NCBI GenBank assembly: GCA_910579495.1
Contig: CAJTVD010000066.1
Coordinates: 1 to 20,661 of the forward strand
Source: an uncultured Lachnospiraceae bacterium
GTDB lineage: Bacteria; Bacillota; Clostridia; Lachnospirales; Lachnospiraceae
Reading direction: 5' to 3'
Length of the DNA: 20,661 nucleotides
Under the pieces are notes generated by a model that made no database searches, was not told the origin of the DNA, and saw only the letters and a program-made list of their open reading frames with translations. Position 1 is the stretch's first letter. Each line of letters starts with the position of its first letter. The position numbers and the translations under genes are program-made. Below, piece by piece: positions 1 through 7,235 of this stretch.

Positions 1-5
1 AAAAG

Positions 6-45
6 AATAAGTCTGTAAGCTGTTTTTCTTGCTTACAAACTTATT
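6..45 (-). terminator. 15-bp inverted repeat, candidate terminator of the minus-strand operon
   Basis: Positions 6-20 and 31-45 form an inverted repeat pairing at 14 of 15 positions, the exception being a possible G-U, around a 10-nt loop. Read on the minus strand it lies directly at the TAA TAA stops of the receptor fragment and is followed by CTTTT at the window edge. That fits a factor-independent terminator, but the stem base is AT-rich and the U-tract cannot be seen in full, so it could also be the scar or end of an inserted element. Confidence 0.45.
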
Positions 46-397
46 ATACGAGGAGGGATTCATACTGCGCCTGGTCTTCGGGCATAACGTAAAGTTGGTA
101 TTCTTCCAGCATATGGTCAAGCAGGGCTTCTTCTTCTTTGATCTGCTGGACGAGAATGATCATGGTGTCATAATCTGTGGCAACAATATGGCTGAGCGCC
201 ATTTTATGTATGTTCATGGATGACTGGCAGATTTTTGCCAGGCGGCTTTTTCCGTCCATATAATTATCAGCAATATTTGCTGCATTTGCGTTTACATTAT
301 GGATGTTCACAATGGACAGAATGTTCGACAAAAGCGCTACAATGCCCAGAAGGGCAATGGGAAGGATCAAACGATGCTTTAAGCTCATATTTTTCAT
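44..397 (-). CDS. Truncated 4HB-type membrane receptor (N-terminal part of a chemoreceptor-like protein)
   Basis: This encodes 117 residues. A short basic N-terminus is followed by one membrane segment (about residues 10-30) and then a helical extracytoplasmic stretch that resembles the first half of the four-helix-bundle ligand-binding domain (4HB_MCP) of methyl-accepting chemotaxis proteins and related sensors. There is no second membrane segment, HAMP domain or signalling domain, whereas complete chemoreceptors run to 500-650 residues. Translation ends at tandem TAA TAA codons inside an inverted repeat. A GGAG ribosome site lies 12 nt before the chosen ATG. The gene starts 33 nt after the solute-binding protein gene and is probably co-transcribed with it, suggesting the pair once sensed a ligand through a lipoprotein. 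It is probably a broken receptor. The lost output domain could have been a chemoreceptor, GGDEF or kinase module. Confidence 0.6.
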   Translation of the reverse strand: MKNMSLKHRLILPIALLGIVALLSNILSIVNIHNVNANAANIADNYMDGKSRLAKICQSSMNIHKMALSHIVATDYDTMIILVQQIKEEEALLDHMLEEYQLYVMPEDQAQYESLLV

Positions 398-430
398 TAC
401 AGATAAAAACTCCTTTTTGTATGATAAATC

Positions 431-1669
431 TTAAGGGGCTGTAATCCCTTCAACCATCGTATCCAGCAGTTCCTGGAGGCTTTTTCCAGAAGGGATCCCT
501 GCAAGGATCTCCCCGGTAAACAAAGTGACAGGCTCCCAGAAATTACTCCCGATGCGCTGCAGGCGGGAATACTTTGACTGCTCTAGCAGTGCGGCGATGG
601 CGGGAGAGTCCTGTACTTCCTTTGAGGCTGCTGCCTGGCGGTTGGATGGCCCCTGCCCGCGCATCAAAAACCGGAGCTTTTGGTTTTCTTCACTGGCAAT
701 CCATTTGGCCAGTTCCGATGCCCATTCCCTGTGCCTGGAGTAGGCGTTTACGCCAAGCAGCTTATAACCGGAGAAGGAAGCCATCTGTACCTGCTGCCCG
801 GCGCAGGTGTAAGTAGGAAGCTTGGCCGCACCATAGTTTCTGCCCCAGGCATCTTCCACGGCAACCGCATTCCATACGCCGTTTATGCCGGCAATGATTG
901 TGCCGTTTTTTACGCCTTCTAAAAATCCGGCATCGTCAGTGTTTTCAAATCCCGGATGGCCAGCGATATTTACCATGGCCTGTGCCACATGGGTTCCTTT
1001 GATGGCACCGTCGGTACTGTTCCAGGTGCAGTAATTGGTAATGCCGTCATCATTGAGCCCCAGCGACAGCCCCGTATTGCCGAACAGTGAGTATACATAC
1101 CAGCCGGAAGACCATTCCATGGAGACTTTTTTCTCATTTGCCGCGGCAATGTCCAGCATCCGGTCCAGGGAGGTGATGTCCTCCTGGGAAAAGTACTGCT
1201 TATTATAATAGAGAAAATATCCGTTGTCCGCAGTCAGGGGCAGCGCATACAGGGTGTCGTTTACCGATGCGGCAAGGACGGCTTCCGGCAAGTTATTTTC
1301 CCGGACGGAGCCCGCATTTTCTATGGGTTCTAAGGCGCCTGCCGCCACCAGCGTGTTTAACTGGTCGTCCGCAAAAGCAAATACATCCGCGCCCTGCTCT
1401 AAATCTGCCATCAGCGCGTCCATGCAATGGCTTTCGCTCTGGGGCATATAAGTAATTTGGAAATCCGCCTGCCCGCGGTACTGGGCCTTGAACCCGTCAA
1501 TCATTTGGCAAAGCAGTTCCTCGTCTTCCTCAGCGCCCCATACCGTCAGGTTTATGGAACCGGCATCAGGTGCAGGAGATTCCTCCAAAGGAGCCTGGGG
1601 GGCGCTCCCACACCCGGATAACGATAGGGCCATAAGAAGAGGGAACCAAAGGTTTAATTTTCTTTTCAT
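431..1669 (-). CDS. Extracellular solute-binding lipoprotein (ABC family 1, sugar type)
   Basis: The product is a 412-residue lipoprotein that would bind a solute, probably a sugar or oligosaccharide, outside the membrane. The signal peptide begins MKRKLNLWF and ends in the lipobox LSGC, with the lipidated cysteine at residue 20. A Pro/Ala/Glu-rich tether precedes a family 1 extracellular binding-protein fold (a WGAEEDEEL start, an ITYMP strand and a YYNKQYF segment are typical). The start is set at 1669, where GGAG stands 6 nt ahead. An upstream in-frame ATG at 1711 overlaps the promoter and would precede the transcription start. No permease or ATPase genes are adjacent. The downstream neighbour is a receptor fragment, so the protein may serve sensing rather than transport. 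The ligand cannot be read from sequence. Confidence 0.85.
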   Translation of the reverse strand: MKRKLNLWFPLLMALSLSGCGSAPQAPLEESPAPDAGSINLTVWGAEEDEELLCQMIDGFKAQYRGQADFQITYMPQSESHCMDALMADLEQGADVFAFADDQLNTLVAAGALEPIENAGSVRENNLPEAVLAASVNDTLYALPLTADNGYFLYYNKQYFSQEDITSLDRMLDIAAANEKKVSMEWSSGWYVYSLFGNTGLSLGLNDDGITNYCTWNSTDGAIKGTHVAQAMVNIAGHPGFENTDDAGFLEGVKNGTIIAGINGVWNAVAVEDAWGRNYGAAKLPTYTCAGQQVQMASFSGYKLLGVNAYSRHREWASELAKWIASEENQKLRFLMRGQGPSNRQAAASKEVQDSPAIAALLEQSKYSRLQRIGSNFWEPVTLFTGEILAGIPSGKSLQELLDTMVEGITAP

Positions 1670-1712
1670 AGCTTTCTCCATAAATTTAATAAACTTTAAT
1701 ATTTTATTCATA

Positions 1713-1741
1713 ATAATAGCATTTCATCGGTTTTTTTTCAA
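1713..1741 (-). promoter_or_regulatory. Sigma-A promoter for the solute-binding protein operon
   Basis: On the minus strand TTGAAA (1736-1741) is followed by a 17-nt spacer and TATTAT (1713-1718), with TGC directly before the -10, so it also carries an extended -10. Transcription would begin near 1706, which rules out the in-frame ATG at 1711 as the start of the lipoprotein. Confidence 0.75.
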
Positions 1742-1790
1742 TCTGGCAGTGTGAAATATAAAAGATTATAAACTAAAATCAGCAAAAATG

Positions 1791-1799
1791 TGGTATAAT
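1791..1799 (+). promoter_or_regulatory. Extended -10 promoter for the folP operon
   Basis: TGTGG precedes a perfect TATAAT (1794-1799), giving an extended -10 element. No convincing -35 lies 16-18 nt upstream. Transcription from here would leave a leader of about 110 nt before folP. Confidence 0.55.
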
Positions 1800-1841
1800 G
1801 GAACCGCAGGAAAAGATGGAATGTTAACACGTAGCAAAACC

Positions 1842-1891
1842 GGCCCGGGAAATGCCATAAGGACAGGGCCCATGATATTCCCTATAGCATT
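1842..1891 (+). promoter_or_regulatory. Structured folP leader with two overlapping pairings
   Basis: Positions 1851-1862 can pair with 1880-1891 (10 of 12 positions), ending 17 nt before the folP Shine-Dalgarno. A GC-only stem, 1842-1846 with 1866-1870, would enclose the left arm of the first. The two are either alternatives or a pseudoknot. I see no match to the tetrahydrofolate riboswitch. Any regulatory role is inference. Confidence 0.3.
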
Positions 1892-1917
1892 AAAACAGGG
1901 CAGAAATGAGGAGGAAC

Positions 1918-2733
1918 ATGAAAATAGGCAGCCGTGATTTTGACTTGAAAAATAATACTTATATTATGGGGATACTGAATGTGACGCCGGATTCTTTTTC
2001 TGACGGCGGTAAGTACAACCGTTTAGACGACGCCCTTTTCCATGTGGAGGAAATGCTTTCGGAGGGGATGGATATCCTGGATATCGGCGGGGAATCCACC
2101 CGGCCGGGCCATACGCAGATAAGCGTCCCGGAAGAAATTGACAGAGTGGCACCGGTGATTGAAGCGGTAAAGAGCCGTTTTGAGGTGCCTGTATCTTTGG
2201 ACACCTATAAAGGGGAGGTAGCCGAAGCAGGGCTCAGGGCAGGGGCGGATCTGGTGAATGATATCTGGGGGCTGAAATATGACCCGGCTATGGGGCAGGC
2301 CATCCGCCAGGCAGGGGTTCCCTGTGTACTCATGCACAACCGGAAAAAGGCTTTTTATGGGGATTTTACCAAAGAGGTCATGGAGGATTTGCAGCAGTCC
2401 ATAGGCCTGGCAAAGAAGGCAGGGATCGAAGAAGATAAAATCATTCTTGACCCAGGGGTGGGATTTGGCAAAACCTATGGGCAGAATCTGCAGGCCATCA
2501 GGGAAGTGGACAGCCTGCACGCCCTGGGATATCCCCTCCTTTTGGGGGCAAGCCGCAAGTCTGTGGTGGGCCTAACCCTGGGGCTGCCCGCCGGGGAGCG
2601 GCTGGAAGGCACCCTGGCGGTCACTGTTTTGGCCGTAATAAAGGGCTGCTCCCTGATCAGGGTGCATGATGTGAAAGAAAATGCCCGGGCTGTTAAAATG
2701 ACCAGGGCACTTCTTGGCTTAGAGGGGGAGTAA
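1918..2733 (+). CDS. folP: Dihydropteroate synthase
   Basis: This enzyme condenses 6-hydroxymethyl-7,8-dihydropterin diphosphate with p-aminobenzoate to give dihydropteroate in the cytoplasmic folate pathway, and it is the family target of sulfonamides. The 271-residue length is normal. The first family signature (GILNVTPDSFSDGG) lies at residues 18-31. It is followed by DIGGESTRPG, SLDTYKGEVA, NDIWGL, the DPGVGFGKT loop, the GASRKS segment that binds the pterin and sulfonamide site, and a C-terminal RVHDV strand. All core TIM-barrel motifs are intact. I chose the ATG at 1918 because AGGAGG ends 3 nt before it. That spacing is short, but the alternative ATG at 1906 overlaps the ribosome site and adds an unlikely MRRN extension. 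It is first in an operon with folB-folK. Confidence 0.95.
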   Translation: MKIGSRDFDLKNNTYIMGILNVTPDSFSDGGKYNRLDDALFHVEEMLSEGMDILDIGGESTRPGHTQISVPEEIDRVAPVIEAVKSRFEVPVSLDTYKGEVAEAGLRAGADLVNDIWGLKYDPAMGQAIRQAGVPCVLMHNRKKAFYGDFTKEVMEDLQQSIGLAKKAGIEEDKIILDPGVGFGKTYGQNLQAIREVDSLHALGYPLLLGASRKSVVGLTLGLPAGERLEGTLAVTVLAVIKGCSLIRVHDVKENARAVKMTRALLGLEGE

Positions 2734-2796
2734 ATGGCCAGGCTCCTGATACCAGGGCCGGAAACATGGCGCACATGCGCCGGGAGGAAAGGAAGA

Positions 2797-3657
2797 ATGG
2801 ATCAGATAAAAATAGAAAATCTTGAGGTTTACGCTGCCCATGGGGTATTTGCCGAAGAGGCCAGGGAGGGGCAGATATTTCTGATAGACGCGGTTTTGTA
2901 TACGGACTTACGGCCTGCGGGGGTATCGGATGAGCTTGCCCTGTCCACCCATTATGGGGAGGTGTGCCAGTTTATGGACCAGTATATGAGGGAGCACACC
3001 TTTCTTTTAATTGAAGCGGCGGCGGAACATCTGGCAAAGGAACTGCTGATGCATTTTCCGCTGGTAGAAAGCCTTGGGCTTGAAATTAAAAAACCCCATG
3101 CGCCCATAGGGCTTCCTTTTTCCAGTGTATCTGTGCGCATTGAAAGAGGGTGGAAACAGGCATATCTGGGCATCGGGTCCAATATGGGGAACAAACAGAA
3201 GTTTTTGGACAGGGCGCTGCTGGAAATCAGGAAACACCCGGAAATAAAGAATGTGAGATGTTCGGAAATCATTACCACAGAGCCTTACGGGGGAGTGGAG
3301 CAGGATAATTTCCTCAATGGCGCCATAGAGCTGAAAACCCTGCTTACCCCCTATGGGCTCCTGGAATTCCTCCAAAGGCTGGAGCGGCAGGCAGGAAGGG
3401 AGAGGAAGGTACACTGGGGCCCAAGGACGCTGGATCTGGATATTTTATTTTACCAGGATTTTGTATCCAATGATGTGCGGCTGATTGTCCCCCACCCGGA
3501 TATGGCCAACAGGAGGTTTGTCCTGGAACCCTTAAACGAGCTGTGTCCCTGGCATTATAACCCGGTTACCGGAAAAAGCGTAAGGCAGATGCTCCTGGAA
3601 CTGGAAAAGAAGGAGGAAAGCCATGGGCAGAAGAAGGAAGAGGATACCGGATTGTAA
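2797..3657 (+). CDS. folBK: Bifunctional dihydroneopterin aldolase / HPPK (FolB-FolK fusion)
   Basis: This 286-residue fusion would carry out the two steps before FolP. The FolB domain (about 1-118) cleaves dihydroneopterin to 6-hydroxymethyl-dihydropterin, and the FolK domain (about 122-275) adds diphosphate from ATP. In FolB, the AHGVF start, the Glu cluster near residues 20-24, Tyr53 in HYGEV and Lys99 in KKP match the active-site positions of known aldolases. In FolK, the GIGSNMGNK segment, TTEPYGG and the signature GPRTLDLDI (residues 208-216) with Mg-binding Asp213 and Asp215 are present. The start at 2797 has GGGAGGAAAGGA upstream. An open frame reaching back to 2734 has no ribosome site and no homology. 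Its 63-nt gap to folP fits one operon. The fusion fits substrate hand-over into FolP, but folE is not in the window. Confidence 0.93.
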   Translation: MDQIKIENLEVYAAHGVFAEEAREGQIFLIDAVLYTDLRPAGVSDELALSTHYGEVCQFMDQYMREHTFLLIEAAAEHLAKELLMHFPLVESLGLEIKKPHAPIGLPFSSVSVRIERGWKQAYLGIGSNMGNKQKFLDRALLEIRKHPEIKNVRCSEIITTEPYGGVEQDNFLNGAIELKTLLTPYGLLEFLQRLERQAGRERKVHWGPRTLDLDILFYQDFVSNDVRLIVPHPDMANRRFVLEPLNELCPWHYNPVTGKSVRQMLLELEKKEESHGQKKEEDTGL

Positions 3658-3701
3658 AGAAGCAATAAAGAATAAAAGCATAAAAGGAGAGAGGATAAAA
3701 G

Positions 3702-5534
3702 ATGAGCAAAGAGAATTTTACCCGAAGGCTTCAGAAGCATGAACAGGAACTGAAATGGCTTTATATGGAGCTGTATGGCGATGAGGACAGCTATGGGAAG
3801 CTTATCAGTTATATGGGAGAGTTTGAAAAGAAACGTTCCGCCGAGCTGAAGGCTTTGGATGAGGAGAGGGAGAAAAATCCCATGTGGTACCGGGACAGCG
3901 GCATGCTGGGCATGACCATGTACCCGAAGCTCTTTGCAGGGGGCCTCAAAGGGCTGAAAAAGAAGCTGGATTACCTGTCGGAACAGAAAATTACTTACCT
4001 GCACCTGATGCCCCTTCTTAAAATGCCCCATCCTTACAATGACGGGGGCTATGCGGTGGAGGATTTCCGTCAGGTAGATGGACAGATCGGCACGAACCAG
4101 GATTTGGAGGCGCTGACCAAGGAAATGCGCAAAAGGGGCATCAGCCTGTGCCTGGACCTTGTGATGAACCATACGGCGGATACCCATCAGTGGGCCATGC
4201 GTGCAAAGGCAGGGGAACAGGAGTACATAGACCGCTACCAGTGTTATGATACTTACGATATACCGGCACAGTTTGAGAGGACCATGCCCCAGGTATTCCC
4301 CTCCACCGCACCGGGCAACTTTACCTGGTGTGAGGAAATGAAAAAGCATGTGCTCACCACATTCTATCCTTACCAGTGGGATTTGAATTACCGCAATCCG
4401 GTGGTGTTCAATGAGATGGCGGCCAACATCCTCTTCCTTGCAAACTTGGGAGTGGAGGTGCTGCGCATTGACGCGGTTCCCTACATATGGAAAGAAATCG
4501 GCACGAACTGCCGGAACCTGCCCCAGGTGCACACCATTGTGCGCATGGTGCGGATGATCCTGGAGGTGGTATGCCCTGCCGTTATCCTAAAGGGCGAAGT
4601 GGTGATGGCTCCCAAAGAGCTTCCCGCCTATTTCGGTACGCCGGAAAAACCTGAGTGCCATATGCTCTACGGGGTATCCAGCATGGTAAACCTCTGGGGG
4701 GCGCTGGCTACCAGGGATGTACGGCTTTTGAAGCACCAGATGGATTTGATCCACAGCCTGCCGGATAACTGCTATTTTGTAAACTACCTGCGCTGCCATG
4801 ACGATATTGGCTGGGGGCTTGACGAGGAATACGAGAAGAAGCTGATGATTGACCCGCTGATGCACAAGGAATACCTGTACCATTTCTTTGAGGGCGTTTT
4901 CCCGGGCAGCTTTGCCAGAGGGGAGCTGTACAATTATGACCCTGTCACAAGGGACGCCAGAAGCTGCGGCACTACGGCAAGCCTGTGCGGGGTGGAAAAG
5001 GGCGGCTTTGAGGGAGACCGGGAGCAGGTCAAATGGGGCGTCCAGAGAGTCCTTTTAATGCATGCGGCCTGTATGAGCCTGGAAGGCTTTTTGATGCTTT
5101 CCTCCGGGGACGAGATTGCACAGGTAAATGATTACAGCTACAAGGAAAATCCTGACACGGCGGCGGACAGCAGGTATCTCCACAGAAGCCCCTTTAACTG
5201 GGAGAATGCGAAGCTGCGCACAGAGGAAGGCACAGCCCAGCATGGGGTATGGGAAGGCTTAAAGCAGCTTGAAACCCTCCGGCGGGAGAATCCCTGTTTT
5301 GAAAACGGCGCCCAGGTTTCTACCTGGGATACCTGCCGCACGGCGGTTTTTGCCATCAGGAGGACCAAAGGGGATGAGGAACTGGTGTGCCTTGCCAATT
5401 TCTCCGAATATGGCCAGACGGTTACGCTGCCTACCTTAGAGGCGGAGTATGAAGATATTTTTACAGGGGAGAGCCTGCGGCTTTGGGAAACCTACATGGC
5501 ACCTTACCAATACCGGTGGTGCAGGCGGAAATAA
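3702..5534 (+). CDS. Amylosucrase-like GH13 alpha-glucosyltransferase
   Basis: The 610-residue cytoplasmic protein (no signal peptide) aligns by eye along its length with amylosucrase, which splits sucrose and builds alpha-1,4-glucan or elongates glycogen while releasing fructose. A helical N-terminal region (1-60) precedes the barrel, which shows HLMPLLKMP, DGGYAV, LVMNHTAD and QWDLNY. The catalytic triad is present: nucleophile Asp257 (VLRIDAV), acid/base Glu299 (LKGEV) and stabiliser Asp367 (RCHDDIGW). A beta-sheet C-terminal domain ends the protein. The loop residue I align with Arg226 of Neisseria amylosucrase is Pro here (MPQVF), which may change product profile. Sucrose hydrolase or another sucrose-active GH13 enzyme is the main alternative. 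The start has AGGAGAGAGG upstream. It lies 44 nt after folB-folK, so it may share that transcript, though no metabolic link is obvious. Confidence 0.82.
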   Translation: MSKENFTRRLQKHEQELKWLYMELYGDEDSYGKLISYMGEFEKKRSAELKALDEEREKNPMWYRDSGMLGMTMYPKLFAGGLKGLKKKLDYLSEQKITYLHLMPLLKMPHPYNDGGYAVEDFRQVDGQIGTNQDLEALTKEMRKRGISLCLDLVMNHTADTHQWAMRAKAGEQEYIDRYQCYDTYDIPAQFERTMPQVFPSTAPGNFTWCEEMKKHVLTTFYPYQWDLNYRNPVVFNEMAANILFLANLGVEVLRIDAVPYIWKEIGTNCRNLPQVHTIVRMVRMILEVVCPAVILKGEVVMAPKELPAYFGTPEKPECHMLYGVSSMVNLWGALATRDVRLLKHQMDLIHSLPDNCYFVNYLRCHDDIGWGLDEEYEKKLMIDPLMHKEYLYHFFEGVFPGSFARGELYNYDPVTRDARSCGTTASLCGVEKGGFEGDREQVKWGVQRVLLMHAACMSLEGFLMLSSGDEIAQVNDYSYKENPDTAADSRYLHRSPFNWENAKLRTEEGTAQHGVWEGLKQLETLRRENPCFENGAQVSTWDTCRTAVFAIRRTKGDEELVCLANFSEYGQTVTLPTLEAEYEDIFTGESLRLWETYMAPYQYRWCRRK

Positions 5535-5539
5535 AAAGA

Positions 5540-5578
5540 AACAAACGCCGTCACGCTACGCGAGCCGGCTTATTGTAA
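5540..5578 (+). repeat. 39-bp dispersed hairpin repeat, copy 1
   Basis: This stretch matches 19831-19869 at 35 of 39 positions in the same orientation. It begins AACAAACGCCGTCACGCT and contains an imperfect hairpin, GCCGTCACGC against GCGAGCCGGC around a TAC loop. It starts 6 nt after the amylosucrase stop and just before the terminator. It is not part of a gene I can recognise and resembles small REP-like intergenic repeats. Confidence 0.7.
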
Positions 5579-5582
5579 ACAG

Positions 5583-5639
5583 AAAAGGCACCATCTGCCA
5601 AAAGCCCATAAGGGTGATTTGGCAGATGGTGCCTTTTTT
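5583..5639. terminator. Bidirectional terminator between convergent genes
   Basis: A perfect 20-bp inverted repeat (5583-5602 with 5618-5637) surrounds a 15-nt loop. It begins with an A-run and ends in six T's, so each strand reads as a GC-rich stem followed by U's. It would stop both the folP-amylosucrase transcript and the opposing NSS transporter transcript. Confidence 0.92.
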
Positions 5640-5648
5640 AGATTACAG

Positions 5649-7139
5649 CTAATGGGTTTTCCCCTTCCCGCCGAAAGCAAACCACCCAACCAATCCCAGG
5701 AAGGCCGCCGCCACCAGCATCCATCCGGCCAGCAGCAGGGGATTATTTTCAGCCGCTGCCCTGGGAGCAAACATATCCCAGTAGCCTTTTAGATAAATTA
5801 CCACAATAAGTACTGGTATCACGAAGGTCATATAGCCCCGCAGGAACACCGGGAATTTCCTGCCCTTTCCCATATTGGCCTCTGCAATAAATTTATCCCA
5901 GCCCCAGCCTCTTTTCTGGGTGCAGAACATAAGGTATACCAAAGAGCCTAAGGGAAGCAGGTTGTTTGACACCAGGAAATCCTCCAGGTCCATAATGCCG
6001 GTTCCCGCGCCCAGGGGCTGGATGCCGGAGAGCACATTAAAGCCAAGGACGGCGGGAAGGGAGAGCAGGATCACCAGTATAATATTTATGCACACAGCCT
6101 TAGGGCGGGATACGCCGAAAAGGTCAATGGCAAAGGAAATAATATTTTCAAAAACGGCGATTACCGTAGAGAGCGCCGCAAAGGATAAGAACAGGAAAAA
6201 CAGGGTTCCCCAGATCCTGCCCCCGGCCATCTGGTTAAAAATCTGGGGCAGGGTGATGAAGATCAGGGAAGGGCCTGCGTCCGGCTCCACCCCAAAGGCA
6301 AAACAGGCGGGAATAATGATAAGCCCGGCCATTAATGCCACGAAGGTGTCCAAAATACCAATGCTCATGGCCTCCCCGGTCAGGGAGCGGTCCCTGCCAA
6401 GGTAGCTGCCGAAAATCGCCATGGCACCAATGCCAAGGCTTAAGGTGAAAAATGCCTGGGACATGGCACCGAAAACCACATCCCCAATGCCGTTTTCTTT
6501 CATTTTCTGGAAATCAGGTATCAGGTAGAACCTGACCCCTTCCATAGCGCCCGGCAGGCGGATGGAATGGACAGCAAGTACTACAATCAGGAAAAGAAGG
6601 GCAAGCATCATGATCTTGGTAATCCGTTCCACGCCTTTTTGCACGCCCAGTGCACAGATCCCAAAGGATAAAAGAACGGCCGCCACCATCCAGAAAATCA
6701 AAGTGCCCGGGGAAGAAAGCATTTCGTTAAATTTTGCCGCCACCATCTGGGCATCGGCGGATGTGCCGGCAAAGTCGCCCCTGGCGCAGCGGAAGCAATA
6801 AAACATCATCCACCCGGCTACCATAGTATAAAACATCATCAGCAGGTAATTTCCTGCCATACCGAACCAGCCGTAGTGGTGCCAGCGGGCCCCTTCCGGC
6901 TCCAGGACTTTAAAAGAAGCGGCGCAGCTCTTCTGGCTGCCCCGCCCTACGGCAAATTCGCATACCATAATAGGCCAGCCCATCAGGACAAGAAAGGCAA
7001 GGTAGATGAGGATAAAAGCCGCCCCTCCGTACTTTCCTGTCATATAGGGAAATTTCCATACATTCCCAAGCCCGATGGCGCAGCCTGCCGACACAAGGAT
7101 AAACCCCAGCCTGCTGCCGAATTTTTCTCTTGTTTTCAT
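5649..7139 (-). CDS. Sodium-dependent transporter, NSS (SNF) family
   Basis: The 496-residue polytopic membrane protein of the neurotransmitter:sodium symporter family would couple Na+ entry to uptake of an amino acid or similar solute. The family hallmark sits at the N-terminus, where LGFILVSAGCAIGLGNVWKFPY corresponds to the unwound first helix that binds ions and substrate (LeuT-type GLGN retained). Around 11-12 hydrophobic helices follow, and the C-terminus is short and basic. Length is in the usual bacterial range of 440-510. The start is supported by AGGAG 9 nt upstream. The gene is transcribed alone from a consensus promoter with a palindrome at the predicted transcription start, and ends at the shared bidirectional terminator. 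Substrate cannot be assigned; tryptophan, tyrosine or other neutral amino acids are typical of bacterial members. Confidence 0.93.
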   Translation of the reverse strand: MKTREKFGSRLGFILVSAGCAIGLGNVWKFPYMTGKYGGAAFILIYLAFLVLMGWPIMVCEFAVGRGSQKSCAASFKVLEPEGARWHHYGWFGMAGNYLLMMFYTMVAGWMMFYCFRCARGDFAGTSADAQMVAAKFNEMLSSPGTLIFWMVAAVLLSFGICALGVQKGVERITKIMMLALLFLIVVLAVHSIRLPGAMEGVRFYLIPDFQKMKENGIGDVVFGAMSQAFFTLSLGIGAMAIFGSYLGRDRSLTGEAMSIGILDTFVALMAGLIIIPACFAFGVEPDAGPSLIFITLPQIFNQMAGGRIWGTLFFLFLSFAALSTVIAVFENIISFAIDLFGVSRPKAVCINIILVILLSLPAVLGFNVLSGIQPLGAGTGIMDLEDFLVSNNLLPLGSLVYLMFCTQKRGWGWDKFIAEANMGKGRKFPVFLRGYMTFVIPVLIVVIYLKGYWDMFAPRAAAENNPLLLAGWMLVAAAFLGLVGWFAFGGKGKTH

Positions 7140-7177
7140 AATACTGCACTCCTTTTAGTGGTAAAATATTTTCAAAA

Positions 7178-7191
7178 AATCACAGGTGATT
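7178..7191. promoter_or_regulatory. Candidate operator palindrome at the NSS transcription start
   Basis: AATCAC-AG-GTGATT is a perfect 6+2+6 palindrome starting 4 nt downstream of the NSS -10 box, so it covers the expected transcription start near 7188. A repressor bound here would block initiation. The regulator is unknown and is not encoded beside it. Confidence 0.4.
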
Positions 7192-7194
7192 CTT

Positions 7195-7223
7195 ATTATA
7201 AGGGTTGTGGCAGGGGCTGTCAA
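7195..7223 (-). promoter_or_regulatory. Consensus sigma-A promoter for the NSS transporter
   Basis: On the minus strand, perfect TTGACA (7218-7223), a 17-nt spacer and perfect TATAAT (7195-7200). Its strength suggests the transporter either is highly expressed or is kept in check by a repressor. Confidence 0.85.
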
Positions 7224-7235
7224 TTATAGCTTTTG

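Noticed and set aside
1800..1917. Tetrahydrofolate riboswitch ahead of folP
   Set aside because: The leader is structured, but I cannot find the conserved THF-riboswitch segments or its arrangement of stems.
3555..4532. Long antisense frame (325 codons) across the amylosucrase gene
   Set aside because: It mirrors the GH13 coding frame, has no ribosome site or family motif, and its composition is that of a complement of a high-GC coding strand.
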